From Asparagopsis taxiformis (lineage: Eukaryota > Rhodophyta > Florideophyceae > Bonnemaisoniales > Bonnemaisoniaceae): DNA of 64,000 nt. The notes under the pieces were generated by a model. That model ran no database searches. It was not told the DNA's origin and worked only from the letters and a program-made list of their open reading frames with translations. Numbering within the stretch: position 1 is the first letter of the stretch; the number at the start of each line of letters is the position of its first letter. The stretch lies in the NCBI GenBank assembly GCA_030407315.1, contig JALQPE010002422.1:1-64000 (forward strand). The letters run 5' to 3'. The position numbers and the translations under genes were made by a program. Positions 1-12,000 of this stretch are shown here, piece by piece.

Positions 1-183
1 GCGATCGAATGCAGTGTCCAATTCCACCACGCGATTGTGTTTTCGAATCAGCGTGATACGCACGCAGGCCGCGGCTATCTCGTGAATCTGCCAGCGGGAA
101 TTACGACAACGGTCGTCAGAAGGTTATTTAAGCCGCGGCGTAAGCGTGATAGCGGTCGTCGCTTTCTCCCTTTCACCATCGTC

Positions 184-1638
184 ATGACGAGCGTCCCCTT
201 TTTCCCCCACTGGGTACTCCTGGTTGCTTCCGTTCTTTACGTTCTCTTGTTACGTCTCGCCCGCGTGGCTCTCGTCTTCGTGCTCGTTGCACTCGTCGTG
301 AACATTGCGTACAGCGTAACCACAATGGTTACGACGCGTAGCACCGATACCAACACTCCGCGGCCCGCTGGCTCTGCTGGAGGTGGAGCGAGGAACCCTT
401 CGCAGGGAGCTCCCTCCCTCGCCAGGGTCGGTGTGCCGCCAGCGACGGAAGCGTCCGTCGCGCCCGCGACGTCCGTTGGGGCGGTTCAAGCCGTTGCTCC
501 ACAGGCCGTTGCCTCATCGTCGCGTCCGACAGCTCCCGTTCCGCCTGTCAAGGCTGCAGGGGCCGTTTCCCCTGCTGATGGCGACACCGCGGCGTCTGTC
601 TCAAGTCCGGAGTCACCCATAGTGCCGGAGGTCGTACCCTCTGGTCGCGGGGTGGCGGCGATGGCCGCGGCCGCACGTTTGCGTCGTGCTGAGGCAGCGT
701 CGCGCGCCGGAGAACCTCGTCGTGAGGCTTTGCCCCAGTCTCCCCGTCGGGACTCATCGGGGTCGGACGTTCCCGCGGGAACCGTCGGAACCTCCGACCG
801 TGACGGGGTCGCGCTCGACGCGAGTTCCCTGTTCCACGCGTGGGCGGTGCTGCCTCGGGTTGCCGTGTCGGACGAGGACGTGGCCACGTTGGCCAAAGAT
901 CGTCTGGACGCACGCGTGGTGCTCGAATACATGCGTGTTGCCGAAGACTCGTGGGGGCGGCGTGCTGGGCGTCGTTTCGCCAACGGGCCTGCGGGATCGG
1001 CTCGTTTCCAGATCCAGGCGTCGATTCGTTGCGACCGCTCGTGGTTGCGTGACGCCGACGACGCGGTCTACGTAGACCTCATAGACGCGTACCTATGGAA
1101 GGGGACGCCCACGGAACCGCCGTTCACTGCGTTGGCGTCCGTGTACGTGTGTCCGCGGACACTAACCGAGCGGCAACGTGCCGAGTGGAAGACCACGCTA
1201 TCATTGAGCGTGATGGCCAACCGCGTCGTATCGTACGACGATTACTTCGCGCTTCGTTACGCCGACGCGGACGATTTACGCGTGTCGCACGCGTCGACCT
1301 CGTTAGGTGTTCCGTGCGAGAATTACTTCCCGTTGCTGCCCAACGTGGTGGGCGCATATCCGTATCCCCGCGGGTCTTCTACGTTGCTACCTCGCGTGGT
1401 GCATTATTTCACCGGCGCCATGCAGGACGCGCCTGCGGCGGTGAAGGAACGTTTCCTCGCGGCGGTGGACGTTGAACATGCAGCGATGTTCGCTTGCTCG
1501 CTTTTCGTAGAGCGTCGTGTGTTTGGGCGCGCGTGCCTACTGCCAGAGTCCACGCTGGACTACCTGCGTCTGTGTTCTCGGAAATGGACGCGGACGTCCA
1601 CAACCTCTAGTACACCTAGTATTCACTACTGTGTCTGA
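184..1638 (+). pseudogene. antisense-type ORF of a Ty3/gypsy-like element, 3' truncated
   Basis: Not assignable to a named family. The frame is open from the left edge. ATG codons at 184 and 325 are candidate starts; the first would add a strongly hydrophobic stretch of about 40 residues that could span a membrane, followed by an Ala/Pro/Ser-rich linker. The second half resembles the protein at 42341-44044, which lies antisense inside element A: a YADADDL-like block, then a run rich in Pro and Tyr, then an E..M.A..FVERR helix. By analogy this is the antisense ORF of another gypsy element whose body has been lost. The last 24 codons, from 1565, are not part of the gene: they come from a 59-bp repeat found again at 6634 and from the terminus of the next element. 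Homology to the other ORF is visible by eye; function is unknown. Confidence 0.55.
1565..1623 (+). repeat. 59-bp repeat, copy 1 (copy 2 at 6634-6692)
   Basis: Identical by eye to 6634-6692. It contains a GGACGTCC palindrome and a CTAGTACACCTAG motif. Here it cuts off the ORF on its left and is itself cut at 1624 by a CACTA-like terminus. At 6634 it cuts off a transposase and continues into a GGACGTCC array. The simplest reading is that it is the end of one repeat family inserted twice. Confidence 0.8.
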
Positions 1639-2830
1639 AATCGGGCCTGGGGCAGTACTGTACGGCAGTAAAATTTAGTACTGTAAAAATATAAATTAAT
1701 GCCCTACTTGCCGGTAGTACAGTGCACTGCCCGGAGGCAGTGGCCATGTGCTGCCGACGGCAGTAGAAAGTACTGCCAGGATGTATGACGTGAGGCAGTG
1801 GTGGGAGGCAGTGATAGTTGCTGGATTTAGATTGTCTATCTGGCAGTGATTTGTGCTACATTGGCCTGTAAAATAAAGTAGTATATTGTGCTGACTTGGG
1901 CAGCACGGGGAGGGAGTAAAATATGCTGTCCAGGAATATGGCCCACGGCAGTATTATTTGGTGGTGTGCGATGCACCGTGTGACAGTAGAAGCTAGTGTT
2001 TCCGGCAGCGTGCTGTGCTGACTGCAGGCCCGAATGACGGCAGCACATTTTACCATATTTAGAGAGAGCCCCGATGTACTGTATGATACTGCCTGCACGT
2101 CATTCCAGAGGCAGAAAAATGTGCTGGGTTCTATTCTTGGACAAAGCAGTAATTTCTGCTGCTGTGTAGTGCTGCTTTTTTCTGTACTTACAGGTAGTGA
2201 CAAGTATATGTTCTGGCAGCACAGTAATTTAGTGTAATAGGATGACAGCGGACATACTGCGAGGCAGTGTATTCTATTGCCTGTGGAAGCGAGTGGGGAC
2301 AGTAAATTATGATGCCTGACGCAATGTGTGAAAGCAATGAAATGAGATGCTGATAGTCTCTGGAAAAAGCTGCCTGATAGTACTGCTTTATGATACGAAA
2401 AGTGCTACCGTACCGTGCTACTTTCCGTGGTGGAAAGTGCTGCCGTGCTCTACTACTTGCGTATGTGTAAATCACTGCACGCTGTACTGCTCCAGGATAT
2501 GTGAATTGCTGCCCCACAGCACTACAAAAAGTAGTACATTTTGATGTATTATAGAGCTGTCCAAATCAGTGTAAAGTACTGTCTGGTAGTGTTGTCCTCG
2601 GCAGGGGCATAGGACAGTACCACTTACTGCCTGTGCCAGTGCAGTGTACTACCTGGAAGTACTACCTATGGCAGTACATTTCACTACCAGGAACTAGTGC
2701 TTGAGACAGTACAATTTACTGCCGGGAAATCTATACTGAACCAGTAAATTGTAGTGCCTGGCAGTACTGACTCAGGCAGAACGGGAATGTAGTAAACTCT
2801 GATGCCTAGGGTAATACTTTCTAGTGCCTA
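1624..2830 (+). mobile_element. CACTA-like transposon terminus with subterminal repeats
   Basis: The segment opens with CACTACTGTGTCTGAAA and is followed by about 1.2 kb of short, irregular direct and inverted copies of a CAGTACTGCC / GGCAGTA motif. A CACTA start followed by a dense block of short subterminal repeats is the layout known for En/Spm (CACTA) transposons, where the repeats bind the transposase. No matching right end was found inside the window, so the element is either broken or ends elsewhere. The transposase relic at 4273-6633 lies downstream in the same orientation and could belong to it, but the link is inference. Confidence 0.6.
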
Positions 2831-4272
2831 CAATTGATGTTCAGGACGATAAAATCAGGTGGAAATGCCATTCCAGCCGCATGTTCAGGCATCTGGCTAC
2901 GAAATGTCGGGCAGAATGGAGTATCTCTCTCGGTGGTCTTCATAGAAATGTATAGGGATAACCAAGTGTGATCTAAAAGGATGTCAGAATTTTTATGTAG
3001 CAAGGACAACGATGCCTGAAGGATTGTTTCAGTTCTATCATTAGACTAGATTACTCATAAAATCGAACTATCGTATCTAAAATCTTACTATCTCTACAAC
3101 CAGGACTATTGTGCAAGCAAATCGAGTTCCTTGCTGTTTCAAAACTACATGTGATGTTCAGACAGGAGGGAAATAAACACCATTACAGATAATTTGCAAC
3201 AGGTTAGCAATCGGATATAGAAAATTATTGTAAAGGATGAGAAGAAAATGAGTATGAATGGAATGAACAAACTTACCATCATTGAACTATTTTTGCGTGC
3301 AAAGGTATTGGTTGTAGGTTGGAATGACGAAAGCTTGCAAGCTTTCGTCATTTCACCCTACAATTGCAGGGTGAAATGTTGCTTAAGCAATGCTTCTGGC
3401 ATATGTATTGCTTAAGCAATACATATGCCAGAAGCATTTTCAATCAATAGACTAGAATAGGATCAGTGAAGAGCGATACTCATGGTTAGTGCACTGTCTT
3501 CCATGGAATACATGTGGAAAGAAATGAGGAAGGGGAAAGATACCTCTACGACAACGTACCAGCCTTACCTGTCATCTTCATGATACCCGGATGATGAAAT
3601 GGTCCTATACGTCGCGCATCAACAGCCTTAAATAGACAGCTCATCCACCCATGATGAACTCGTCGTAACTGGAAGGCAGATGATTTGGCAGACGATGATG
3701 TGGCAGATGATTTGGCAGCGGATGATCTGTCAAATTTTCTGGACGTGATAAATTAGCAGAAATAGAAATCATGCCCCTCTGCAATGTCAAACCAACCTAA
3801 ATGTCTTGGTAATGATGTTTAGCTGCATACTGAAGGAGAAACATCGAATAAATGCTGTGGATTAGAGTAGTAAACAATCCGAAAGAGAATTGCAACCGTG
3901 TTCTCATCTATATATAGTTTATTACCATAACATGATTACTATTGAGGCCTATTATACCATGTACTGAAGCTAAATTGTAATTAATCATTTAAATGATTCG
4001 TGTATTTCATTCAGAAAAGGAAGCAGGAATCGTTGGAGGCATGAAAGCTCGCTGAAGAACCCAACATGGGAAATCAAGTCACCTGTTCCTTGAGTTAGGT
4101 AGGACACTAGTCAGTGTGAAGTTTTCGATAAGATGTAACGGTAAGAAAATATAGGTACCATAAACTATTACAGTGGCCTGGTTAAAAGAGACGGATACCA
4201 TCTTATTAGTTGCCTACTAGTTGACACTAATCCACAATTTGTGCAAGGTTCTCTCGAATCCAAAGAGAAGAG
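2831..4272. other. gene-free AT-rich stretch
   Basis: No reading frame here shows protein-like composition or a recognisable motif. The only clear structure is the hairpin cluster at 3324-3438. The sequence may be interior of the element beginning at 1624. Confidence 0.6.
3324..3438. repeat. cluster of three adjacent palindromes
   Basis: Positions 3324-3351 form a perfect 28-nt palindrome (arm ATGACGAAAGCTTG). Positions 3350-3377 form a hairpin with 10-nt arms (ATTTCACCCT) and an 8-nt loop. Positions 3389-3438 form a perfect 50-nt palindrome with a CTTAAG centre. They follow each other almost without spacing. Confidence 0.85.
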
Positions 4273-6633
4273 ATGAAACGAACAGCTGTTCGGAAGAAAG
4301 GTACACCTCGAAGAACCCGGAGAAGGTTTGAATCATTGCCAATCCCTTACGAAAGTGGTACAAGGCACGAAAATGGGGAAACCCGCTAGTTTCGAACGAA
4401 ACATTCGAGGTTCACGCCGATATACCGGACGAAAACGTCGGAAAAGCATCTGCTGAAGACGAGAATATTTCTAGTGGCAATGGAGAAGAGCACATTGCAT
4501 TTTTTGAGGCTGGAAAGTTACCAGAGAAGAAGAAACGATAGGCTCTGAGGAAAGCTCGGCCGAGAGCTGTGATGACCACGATGAGAAGAGGCAGCGGAAG
4601 ATGACCGCGGACTTGTGGATAAACTGCTGACCTGGCCAGTATTCTCTGCAATAATATTGCTTAGTGGAACGCTACGGATGAAAACGCAAGGACTATGAAG
4701 GTATGCGTGAGATGTCTAATTTCAAGCGGGACATTTCGGATCAAGCACCTAGCGACTCGTACATGAGGAAAGTCATTTTACCGTTCATTCTGAAAAACAT
4801 GTTTCCCACAAAGCATGGATACAACGTGTGAAATAGATGTAACAAAAAGCGGCTCTAGGCTTGGAGAGATGTCTCCAGGACTGTCTAGTAGCCGTAGAGC
4901 TCATTGTACTACATCGGTACGAGTCGTGCTACCGAGCACATGGGCAGAAAGGGAATACAGACCGGACCCATTCTGGACTGCATAAAGTCTAGTAAAGGGA
5001 TAATAGTGATGAAAGAGAAGATGAAGCATATCAAATTGCTTCAGAAAGTATTGAAAAACTCTTTCATTGTCAAATGCCGTTCAGCTGTTCTGAATGACCC
5101 ATTCCATCGCATTTCGGTAAGTGCATCAGATCATGACGGTCACAAGATGCACAGAAAGGTATACGACCGACATGGAGACGAGTTGAGGATCATATGTATG
5201 CCGACGACAAATCAAGAGGCCCTGGTGGCTAAGCTGGGAGGAGCCAGAACGAAACAGGGAAAGAACATCGAAACTGGAAAGAATTCTAGGAGCAGAAGAA
5301 GTTTTGCAGCAAGGAGTGACTGGAGAATTGAAGCTATCATCATTGCAAGTTATCTTGCAACCGGAGAAGAACAACAAGAATCAAATATGGAAGATGTGAT
5401 AGGCCCGCAAATCGATGCAATGGAAGAAACTGAGAAAAGAAATGCGAGGCGTGTCGTCTCCACCACAGCGCTCGACGGAGAACATTGCAACAATGATATT
5501 CGGGCAGGTGACGCTATCACTCTGTTTCGGCCAAAAAGTAAGTCTGATGGGAGCACATTTGAAGAGTTACTACTCGTGAACAGACATCTGAAAAAGGGAC
5601 GCTCTGAACATGCGACTTTTCTCATTTGCTCCACAAGGGGAGCAACTGGGCAGCTACATCGCGAACAAATTCGGGTGAAAGACGTCCAGCTCATAGGAGC
5701 TCCAGACAAGAGGTCTAGATGGCACCCCGGCTCTAAACGTATGGATGCCTGCAGTGAGGGGAATCTTTCAGATGGCAGGAAATATATCGTATACCGATTT
5801 CTGCTATATGCTGATGACTTCCAGCCGTTCAAAAGCCGGAAAGGAAGTTTTGGTGGCTGCTATATGCTTCCATTAGGCATACAGCCAAGCAAGAGAGCAA
5901 GCTTCCACGCAGTCCGCGTTCTTGGATTCGTTCCCCCGGGAGTTTAAACAAATGTTGTAATTGAGAGAGTTGTACCCGACATTGTGAAGGGAAGTACAGA
6001 CGGTTTTCCAGCGAAAGATGCAAATGGAGAAGACGTGGTCATATTCCTGGATCCTGTTGGATTTATCGGAAATTACCCAGCTGTTTCGCATACTCTGGAT
6101 GTCCGTGGTCACACCAGTAATACACCATGCCATAGCTGCATTTTCGAAAAGCAAGATATGAGCAGCAGTGGAGGTTCACGAAATGCATACACAGCATTGC
6201 TAAACAGTAAGATGAGTACGCATGCCCGAGGAATGCACCGAAACAAGCTTGTGAGGGAATTCGCATCGCGAGATCAGCTCAAAGTTCTTGGATTAAGCCT
6301 AGATCCGATTGAGAATAAGGCACTCCATAATTTGAGTGAATCCCTTAATCGTGTGCGGAGAGGAGTTCCTACAAACGAAGAAAGGGTTCCAGTTGTTCCT
6401 TGTCAATTCGATCTATATCGCTCTGCTGTAGTTGCCCCAGACCATCTGCTCTCCGGACTGGCTCAAGATGTGATGAATGCGACAATCACTGCCGCAACAC
6501 CTGTAATTCGAAATGTTGCGGAAACAGTTCTACTGAATACCCTCCGAATGTTCTGTTTGAGTAGTCAGAGTCAGGTATTCGGGCAGAACTACCTATTATC
6601 GATGAACATGAGCGATATATTCGCTGTTCTCGT
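4273..6633 (+). pseudogene. decayed CACTA/Plavaka-like DDE transposase
   Basis: The main frame runs 4904-6633 with one in-frame TAA at 5945, after which the same frame continues. Frameshifted, acidic N-terminal fragments can be followed back to an ATG at 4273. Diagnostic stretches are LLYADDF followed by a GGCYMLPLGI block, a helix ending in VLGFVPPG, then a D-containing block with a cysteine pair (RGHTSNTPCHSC) and, near the end, PDHLLSGLAQDVMN. This order of an acidic YADDF motif, a G-Y-xLPLG block, a Cys pair and a PDHxxxGL motif is that of the CACTA/Plavaka-like transposase core, which catalyses cut-and-paste transposition in the nucleus. The 3' end is lost: the last 13 codons of the open frame (to 6679) come from the 59-bp repeat. 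The family-level call is mine from motif layout and needs a profile search. Confidence 0.6.
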
Positions 6634-6860
6634 TGCGTCTGTGTTCTCGGAAATGGACGCGGACGTCCACAACCTCTAGTACACCTAGTATTACTAGGCG
6701 GACGTCCATGTTCTCCAGTATTTTTGGATGTCCGCCTAGAACCGGACGTCCATGCGGTCTAGTACGTCTAGTATTACTAGGACGACATTCATTGTTTCTA
6801 GTACCACGGATGTCCCCCTCGGGATGGACTTCCGCCATGTCTATGTCCACCTAGGACGGG
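6634..6860 (+). repeat. array of GGACGTCC / GGATGTCC palindromes
   Basis: Starts with the 59-bp repeat and continues with GGACGTCC, GGACGTCC, GGATGTCC, GGACGTCC and GGATGTCC at irregular spacings, interleaved with CTAGTATTACTAG-type palindromes. It looks like the subterminal region of a DNA transposon inserted into the transposase on its left. A related CCGGACGTCCATTTCAGG motif recurs three times at 36.8-37.7 kb. Confidence 0.6.
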
Positions 6861-7831
6861 CGCCGGTTCAGAAATTCAAAAATTTCGACCCCAGAAATTT
6901 CTGCCGCCGTGCTCGACATGGATGTCCGCATCCATCACGGCGACCACTCTATTTTCCTTGTCGGTCGACTCCAATTTCGTCTTTAATTTTTCCATCCTCT
7001 CGCTCACACCCCCTTCCAGTTGGTGCTCACCTCCCCCGTACTGTACCTCAAACACCCCCAATACCACTCTAGCACGCATTTTCAGCTACCTATCCCCGCT
7101 TCCACGGTGCACACCTCCATTCCATACCTACTTTTCTGCTCTACCGTACAGATTCGTATAACCAGTCCTCATACTACCTCAGAATAGGGAAAAACACCCC
7201 CTATCTCCTCGACCATGCTCTCCCCCAACACCTTTGCAACGTATTGTTCTTCAATACCCTCTCTCCTCTACCCTCAACCCCTCTCCTTCGCCCTCTACAC
7301 AAACTTCCCCTGCAGCTTACTCTTCCAAAACCTCTCACTCCCCATCCCGTACCCTACCTGCTCCACCCCTCCCTCCTCAGCTGCTCCATGCCCCACGCCA
7401 TCCGCATCTTCGATCCGTATACACCACCACCACCGGCCCACGCTCCCGCTCCCCCGCCGTCTCCCCAGAAACCTCCCAGCTCTGAAACACATATCAACCC
7501 CCCACTTCGCACCCATCCCTCCCACCCCCTCCCCCCCCAAATACAATAAACCCCCTTCTTCTCCATCACATCCCCACTCACCACAGCCAGAACAGACGCC
7601 ACCCCCCCCCCTCTTTCTCCTCACTTTCCTAAAACCCCTCCTCTCGGGCGTTCAACCGCACCCTCCTACGGTCCCACATAAACACCTCCTCCGCCCTGAC
7701 TACCCCAGACCCGCAGCGTCTCCCCAATCCCATATATGCTCGTCGGCACTCCTCTCCGAATCACACTCCAATCTAAACCCGCACTCCGTACATTTCCACC
7801 TCCCCTGTACCATCCCAAGATTCCATCCCCC
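6861..7831. other. gene-free pyrimidine-rich region
   Basis: From about 6950 to 7830 the plus strand is strongly C- and T-rich, with C runs. Long frames open on both strands only because of this bias; their products are Pro/Ser/His-rich (plus) or Gly/Trp-rich (minus) without motifs. I see no gene. Confidence 0.7.
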
Positions 7832-7835
7832 CACA

Positions 7836-7965
7836 AACACTGATTTCGCTATGAACAGAACGTACTTTCCAAACCAGAATCCAACTTTCTGAAGTTGATT
7901 GAACATGAGAGATGTTTTTTCATATTGATTGAATAGGATAACAAAGTTGATGAACTACTCGTGTC
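7836..7965 (+). repeat. left terminal inverted repeat of the large transposon
   Basis: About 45 bp matches the right end at 36293-36337 in inverted orientation with few differences, followed by the subterminal repeats GTTGATTGAA and ATTGATTGAA. Confidence 0.7.
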
Positions 7966-8024
7966 GTCGAAGACGAGGCGTTTTTACTTCGGAATAGACG
8001 CCAGGCCTGACCTGATCTCTTTCT

Positions 8025-8712
8025 CTACCCAGCTCTTATCATCTTGTTTGTTAGTGAAGGGAACTCTGCAATGACGGTGTCAACCGAAATATGTCCCTTC
8101 CAAGCCACTGTTGTTCTCCCCTTGCGAAGCATGGCAGGCCTATACTTACCTGACCATGCGTCTTCCATCGTAGACCTCGTACCACCGACACACACAGCTG
8201 ACAAATAAACCCCTTCGTTGTTTTTCTTACAACTCATAATTTGTCCTAGCCAGAACGGCATCTCAGTAGTACAGTCTTCTCCATTTACAGCCACGAAGCG
8301 ATTCACCGAGTAGGGCAAGTCTGATAGTGGTATGCAATCTGCAGTCGACATGAGTTCTTCCTCCATCGGGACGACGTTCCGATTCCCTTTTTCGATACAT
8401 GCCATTCATCTCGAAACATTCGGTGAGGTTCCATGAAAAGAATCTTCCCTTTCCTCATAAACCTGTCGTAGAAGCTCATGTAGCTGATCCATTTAGAATT
8501 GTTATTGACCCTGCTCTCTTCCGAACGAAAACGGAGCAGGACCTCATGTCGATCTGGAGGAGAACGTATGATATTACTCGGTGTTCGTTTCAGTTCAGGA
8601 GGCTTAACCAGGAAACCATTCAGCCCCGGAGTGAGAAATGGGAGAGGTCCAGTTGTCTCACAAAATATCTTAACATCGCATGCAGTTCTGTAGAAGTCAT
8701 AACTTTTTCCTG
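8025..8712 (-). pseudogene. C-terminal part of split transposase (continues from 23103-24880)
   Basis: Read on the minus strand, this is the 3' part of the transposase whose 5' part ends at 23103. If the 14.4-kb insert and one copy of the TA duplication are removed, the frame entering from 23103 stays open for a further 100 or so codons here. A single-base frameshift somewhere in 8290-8405 then moves it into a 126-codon frame that ends at 8025. That last frame holds a small domain (FVAVNGEDCTTEMPFWLG, then VCVGGTR and a KYRPAML block) that recurs in the relic at 29538-30446 (LFLVVKGDQC, then EEPFWVARTH and RYKPCFVLG). It resembles small chromo/BAH-like accessory domains at transposase C-termini, although I cannot name the fold. 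Confidence 0.65.
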
Positions 8713-8714
8713 TA

Positions 8715-9090
8715 CACTACGGTGTTGGGAATGAAAAAAGACAGTAAATTTACTGTCTGAGACAGTAAAAATTACTGTCTGGCCAAGACAGTGCGCGGAG
8801 ACAGTAAAATTTACTGTCTGGAAATTTCAGAATACTGCTGCAGCAATAAACTGGCACGAAATCTGGGCAGTACCAAAAACAGTAAAATTTACTGTCCAGA
8901 ACAGTAAATTTTACTGTCCGGAAGTGTTGCCGCCAGACAGTATGTGCAGACAGTACATTTTACTGTCTGAGGCAGTGCATTGTATTGTATTACTGCACTG
9001 TCTGGGTAAATCTGTAGACAGTAGTGTAGATAGCAAATTGTATTGTCTGCGGGTAGTACCGTGTATTGGTTCACAACACTGTCTCGTGGA
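8715..9090 (+). repeat. left terminus and subterminal repeats of the nested element
   Basis: CACTACGGTGTTG is followed by many copies of ACAGTAAAATTTACTGT-type palindromes (for example 8729-8760, 8799-8820 and 8879-8920), grading into degenerate copies by 9090. Such arrays are typical transposase-binding regions. Confidence 0.75.
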
Positions 9091-12000
9091 GTGGACTTGA
9101 GAGGAAATATGGAGCATAGTGTTGGTGTGAAGGTAAATATTGGAATGGTGTAATGGTGTGTGGTATACGAAGATAGTAATTGTGGTCGAGCTTTACAGAT
9201 ATTTGTAGGTAGCGAAGTTAGTACGAGGGAGGATAAATGAAAGAGGATAGCAGATCGACCGACCTAGAATGGGATTGAGGTTTCTAGTCTCAGTGAAGCC
9301 TATTCTGCCAATAGAGAATAGAATCATGTTTATGTCAGTTGGGATAGGAGATGACACTATCGATTTTAGTGCGATGACAATTAGAATCGTGCTGAAGGGC
9401 CTGCAATCGCTGAGGAATGTGACGTCATATTCCTCAATTTCCGAACGGAAGTTGGGAATAAATAGGAGTTCACGAATGGGAGCAGCGATGCACAAAATTG
9501 GTGCAGAAAGAGCTTTTCGAGCTAATCACTGAGGCTTCCGTGAAGGAACTGAAACAGATACGGAAGAGTGTTCCATAGTTGATTACTTTCTCAATTCGAG
9601 AGCTATTTGCGATCATAGTCGCGATGCGCCGAGTGAACCAAAGCGTAAACAGCTGTTATCTCCTCTGGTGCCGTCTCCATGTTGAATCCTGCGACTTGTA
9701 CATGTGTGAGAGATGCTGACAATGTGAACATCGCCAGTATGCGAAACAGCCAATTGTCGAGCAGAACGTGTGTTGAGACAGCTGTTCGGAAATGGGTTTT
9801 TCTGGCGCACAGAAAGGCTGATTGCAAGATTTTCCAAACGCCTCACACCACAAAACACACGCTTTCAACAATATATCCAACAAAAAATTTCATGGATCAA
9901 GCCGCCAACCACAATTCATGACAACCAATCATCAGTTCACTCTCGCCAATGTGCAAGTAGCATTAATGCTAGTGTGGTCAATTGACCACACTCGACCGTG
10001 GCAAACAAGTATCGCAAGCGGATCGTTATCTCATCGCCTTGCGTAGTTGGCAATCCGCACAGTCCATACGCACGCAATTGATTGACACCAATGCGACGCC
10101 ACACGCGCTTCTGTTCGTCGCTACCACGCTGCATCGTCGCTTCCAAACCGATTGGTTGATGTTCACCGATGACGCACAGCGCATTGACGCCTTTTGAATC
10201 CCGCTTCTCGCGCTCGCGCTCCCCCTTCACCACCTCCGGGCTCTTTTTCTTCGCGCACGCGTGCCACTTTGCGATGGCAAATGTGTGATCGTCACTGCGC
10301 GACTCTAGGTGGCTCGACCTCCGTCGCGTCTTCTCTGAGGAACACGTGCACATTTTTCACGTCATGTCGGCGGTCGTGCTCGAGTTTCGACACGCCGAGA
10401 CACAGCTTTTGCACCGCTTTTGTGCACAAAATGTCCACGTTGTTCTGCAGACCTCCCTGTTTATGCTGGCCATTTTGCATGTCAATCTTCCCGCCTGTCT
10501 CAACCGTGCGGCGTTGCGTAATGCGCGTGCCGTTCTCACTTTTTTGCAAGCCTGGAAGGCCTATTCGAGCGACCCGGCAGTTCTTCCAACTGTCATTGCA
10601 ATCCGTTTGTACATGCATCTTTACTGGTCACACCATTAATCTCACACGTGTTATTTCAACGATATGATTACGATGTCACTAGTTACGGAAAGATTGATAC
10701 GTCTGCTCGCTTTCTCACGAGTCAATTCACCCATTTCGGTCTCGTGCCTACTGCCGAAGAGGAGCCTAGCTTTATGGACAAACATTAGGACTGAAAAATG
10801 TATCTAATTCAAGTAAGCTTCCTAGAATTTCACAAGCTATGCTCGATACTAAGCGAGGGGATGGCGATGAGCTCTACACAGTCAACTACGATGACCCCCG
10901 ATGTGGTTCACATTCGTCACAGTACCAGTCGGGGAGACTCCTACCTCTCAGATGGTGTCCCGGTGACTCCAAGACGCCACTGCTTTGTCCAATCCTGGTC
11001 CTAAGAAGATGACGGGTTACGCTATGTGTGACGTACATGAGTACCATGGAAACGTGAGTGGGAATGGTGATAGTGGGATTACTGGAGTGATGGGAGATGA
11101 GTCTGGGGAGAAATCATACAGTTTCTATACACCTGACGGGTATTGGTGGAATATAATTGAATGGAATGATGTGTGATGTCTGCACCACGTCGACCTCCTC
11201 TCTCGCCCCAACATCGCGCAGCACTCTCAATGCAACACAGTGTGCATCTTTGTTGGCGTTACATGTGCGCCTAGTTCTTGCATCGCTGCTTCCCTCACAT
11301 CATCATCTAACCGTCTGTAACGCAACAACATGCCACCGCATGTCGCTCACAGTCACATATGTATTTCTTAATACGCTTGTTGAAACACGGAACGCTCTTA
11401 TTCACCACAGCGGCAGCTCTACACAAACTAACACTGAAACCAAGATGGAGGCAATATATCGGTGGCATTTCATTACAAATGTACTTTTTCTTTCTGCTGC
11501 TGGTGTGGCCTTGTGTTTGAAACTTGCTTGCAGGTCCTTTCCAACAGCTTAGTGTCGTAACCATTGCAGATGCGTTGCTGCTAGAATCACCCGGAGAGCT
11601 TCAATCAAATGGTTGTTGTGGACTAGTTGCGCTCGTTGTGAATCAATCGCCAGTGCGTGCATCTGTATTTGTGCGTTCGTGTGCGCGCTTACTAGATGCG
11701 ATGCAATGCAATGCTCACGTACACTGTATACTACTGACTTTTACAAATATAGCTTTGTATGAGAAGCGTCGGTATGTATCCGACACCTTACCATTGCCTC
11801 ACTCTGTAAAGCTTCTTTCCCAGTAGCAATTTGTATCGCATTGCACCATGACGCAGGGCAGACTGCGAGTGAAAGCAACGAGTAAACAAACTTTTCGCTC
11901 ATCATTCACCACACGCTGTTGTCGTTGAAGTCATAACCATATCCACATCCCATTCTGGAAACTCTTGGAAGACAGACGAGCCCAGTCCACCACTGGTGCT

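Noticed and set aside
7215..7892. 225-codon plus-strand ORF and long overlapping minus-strand ORFs
   Set aside because: They exist only because the region is C/T-rich; products are Pro/Ser/His- or Gly/Trp-rich without motifs and open in several frames at once.
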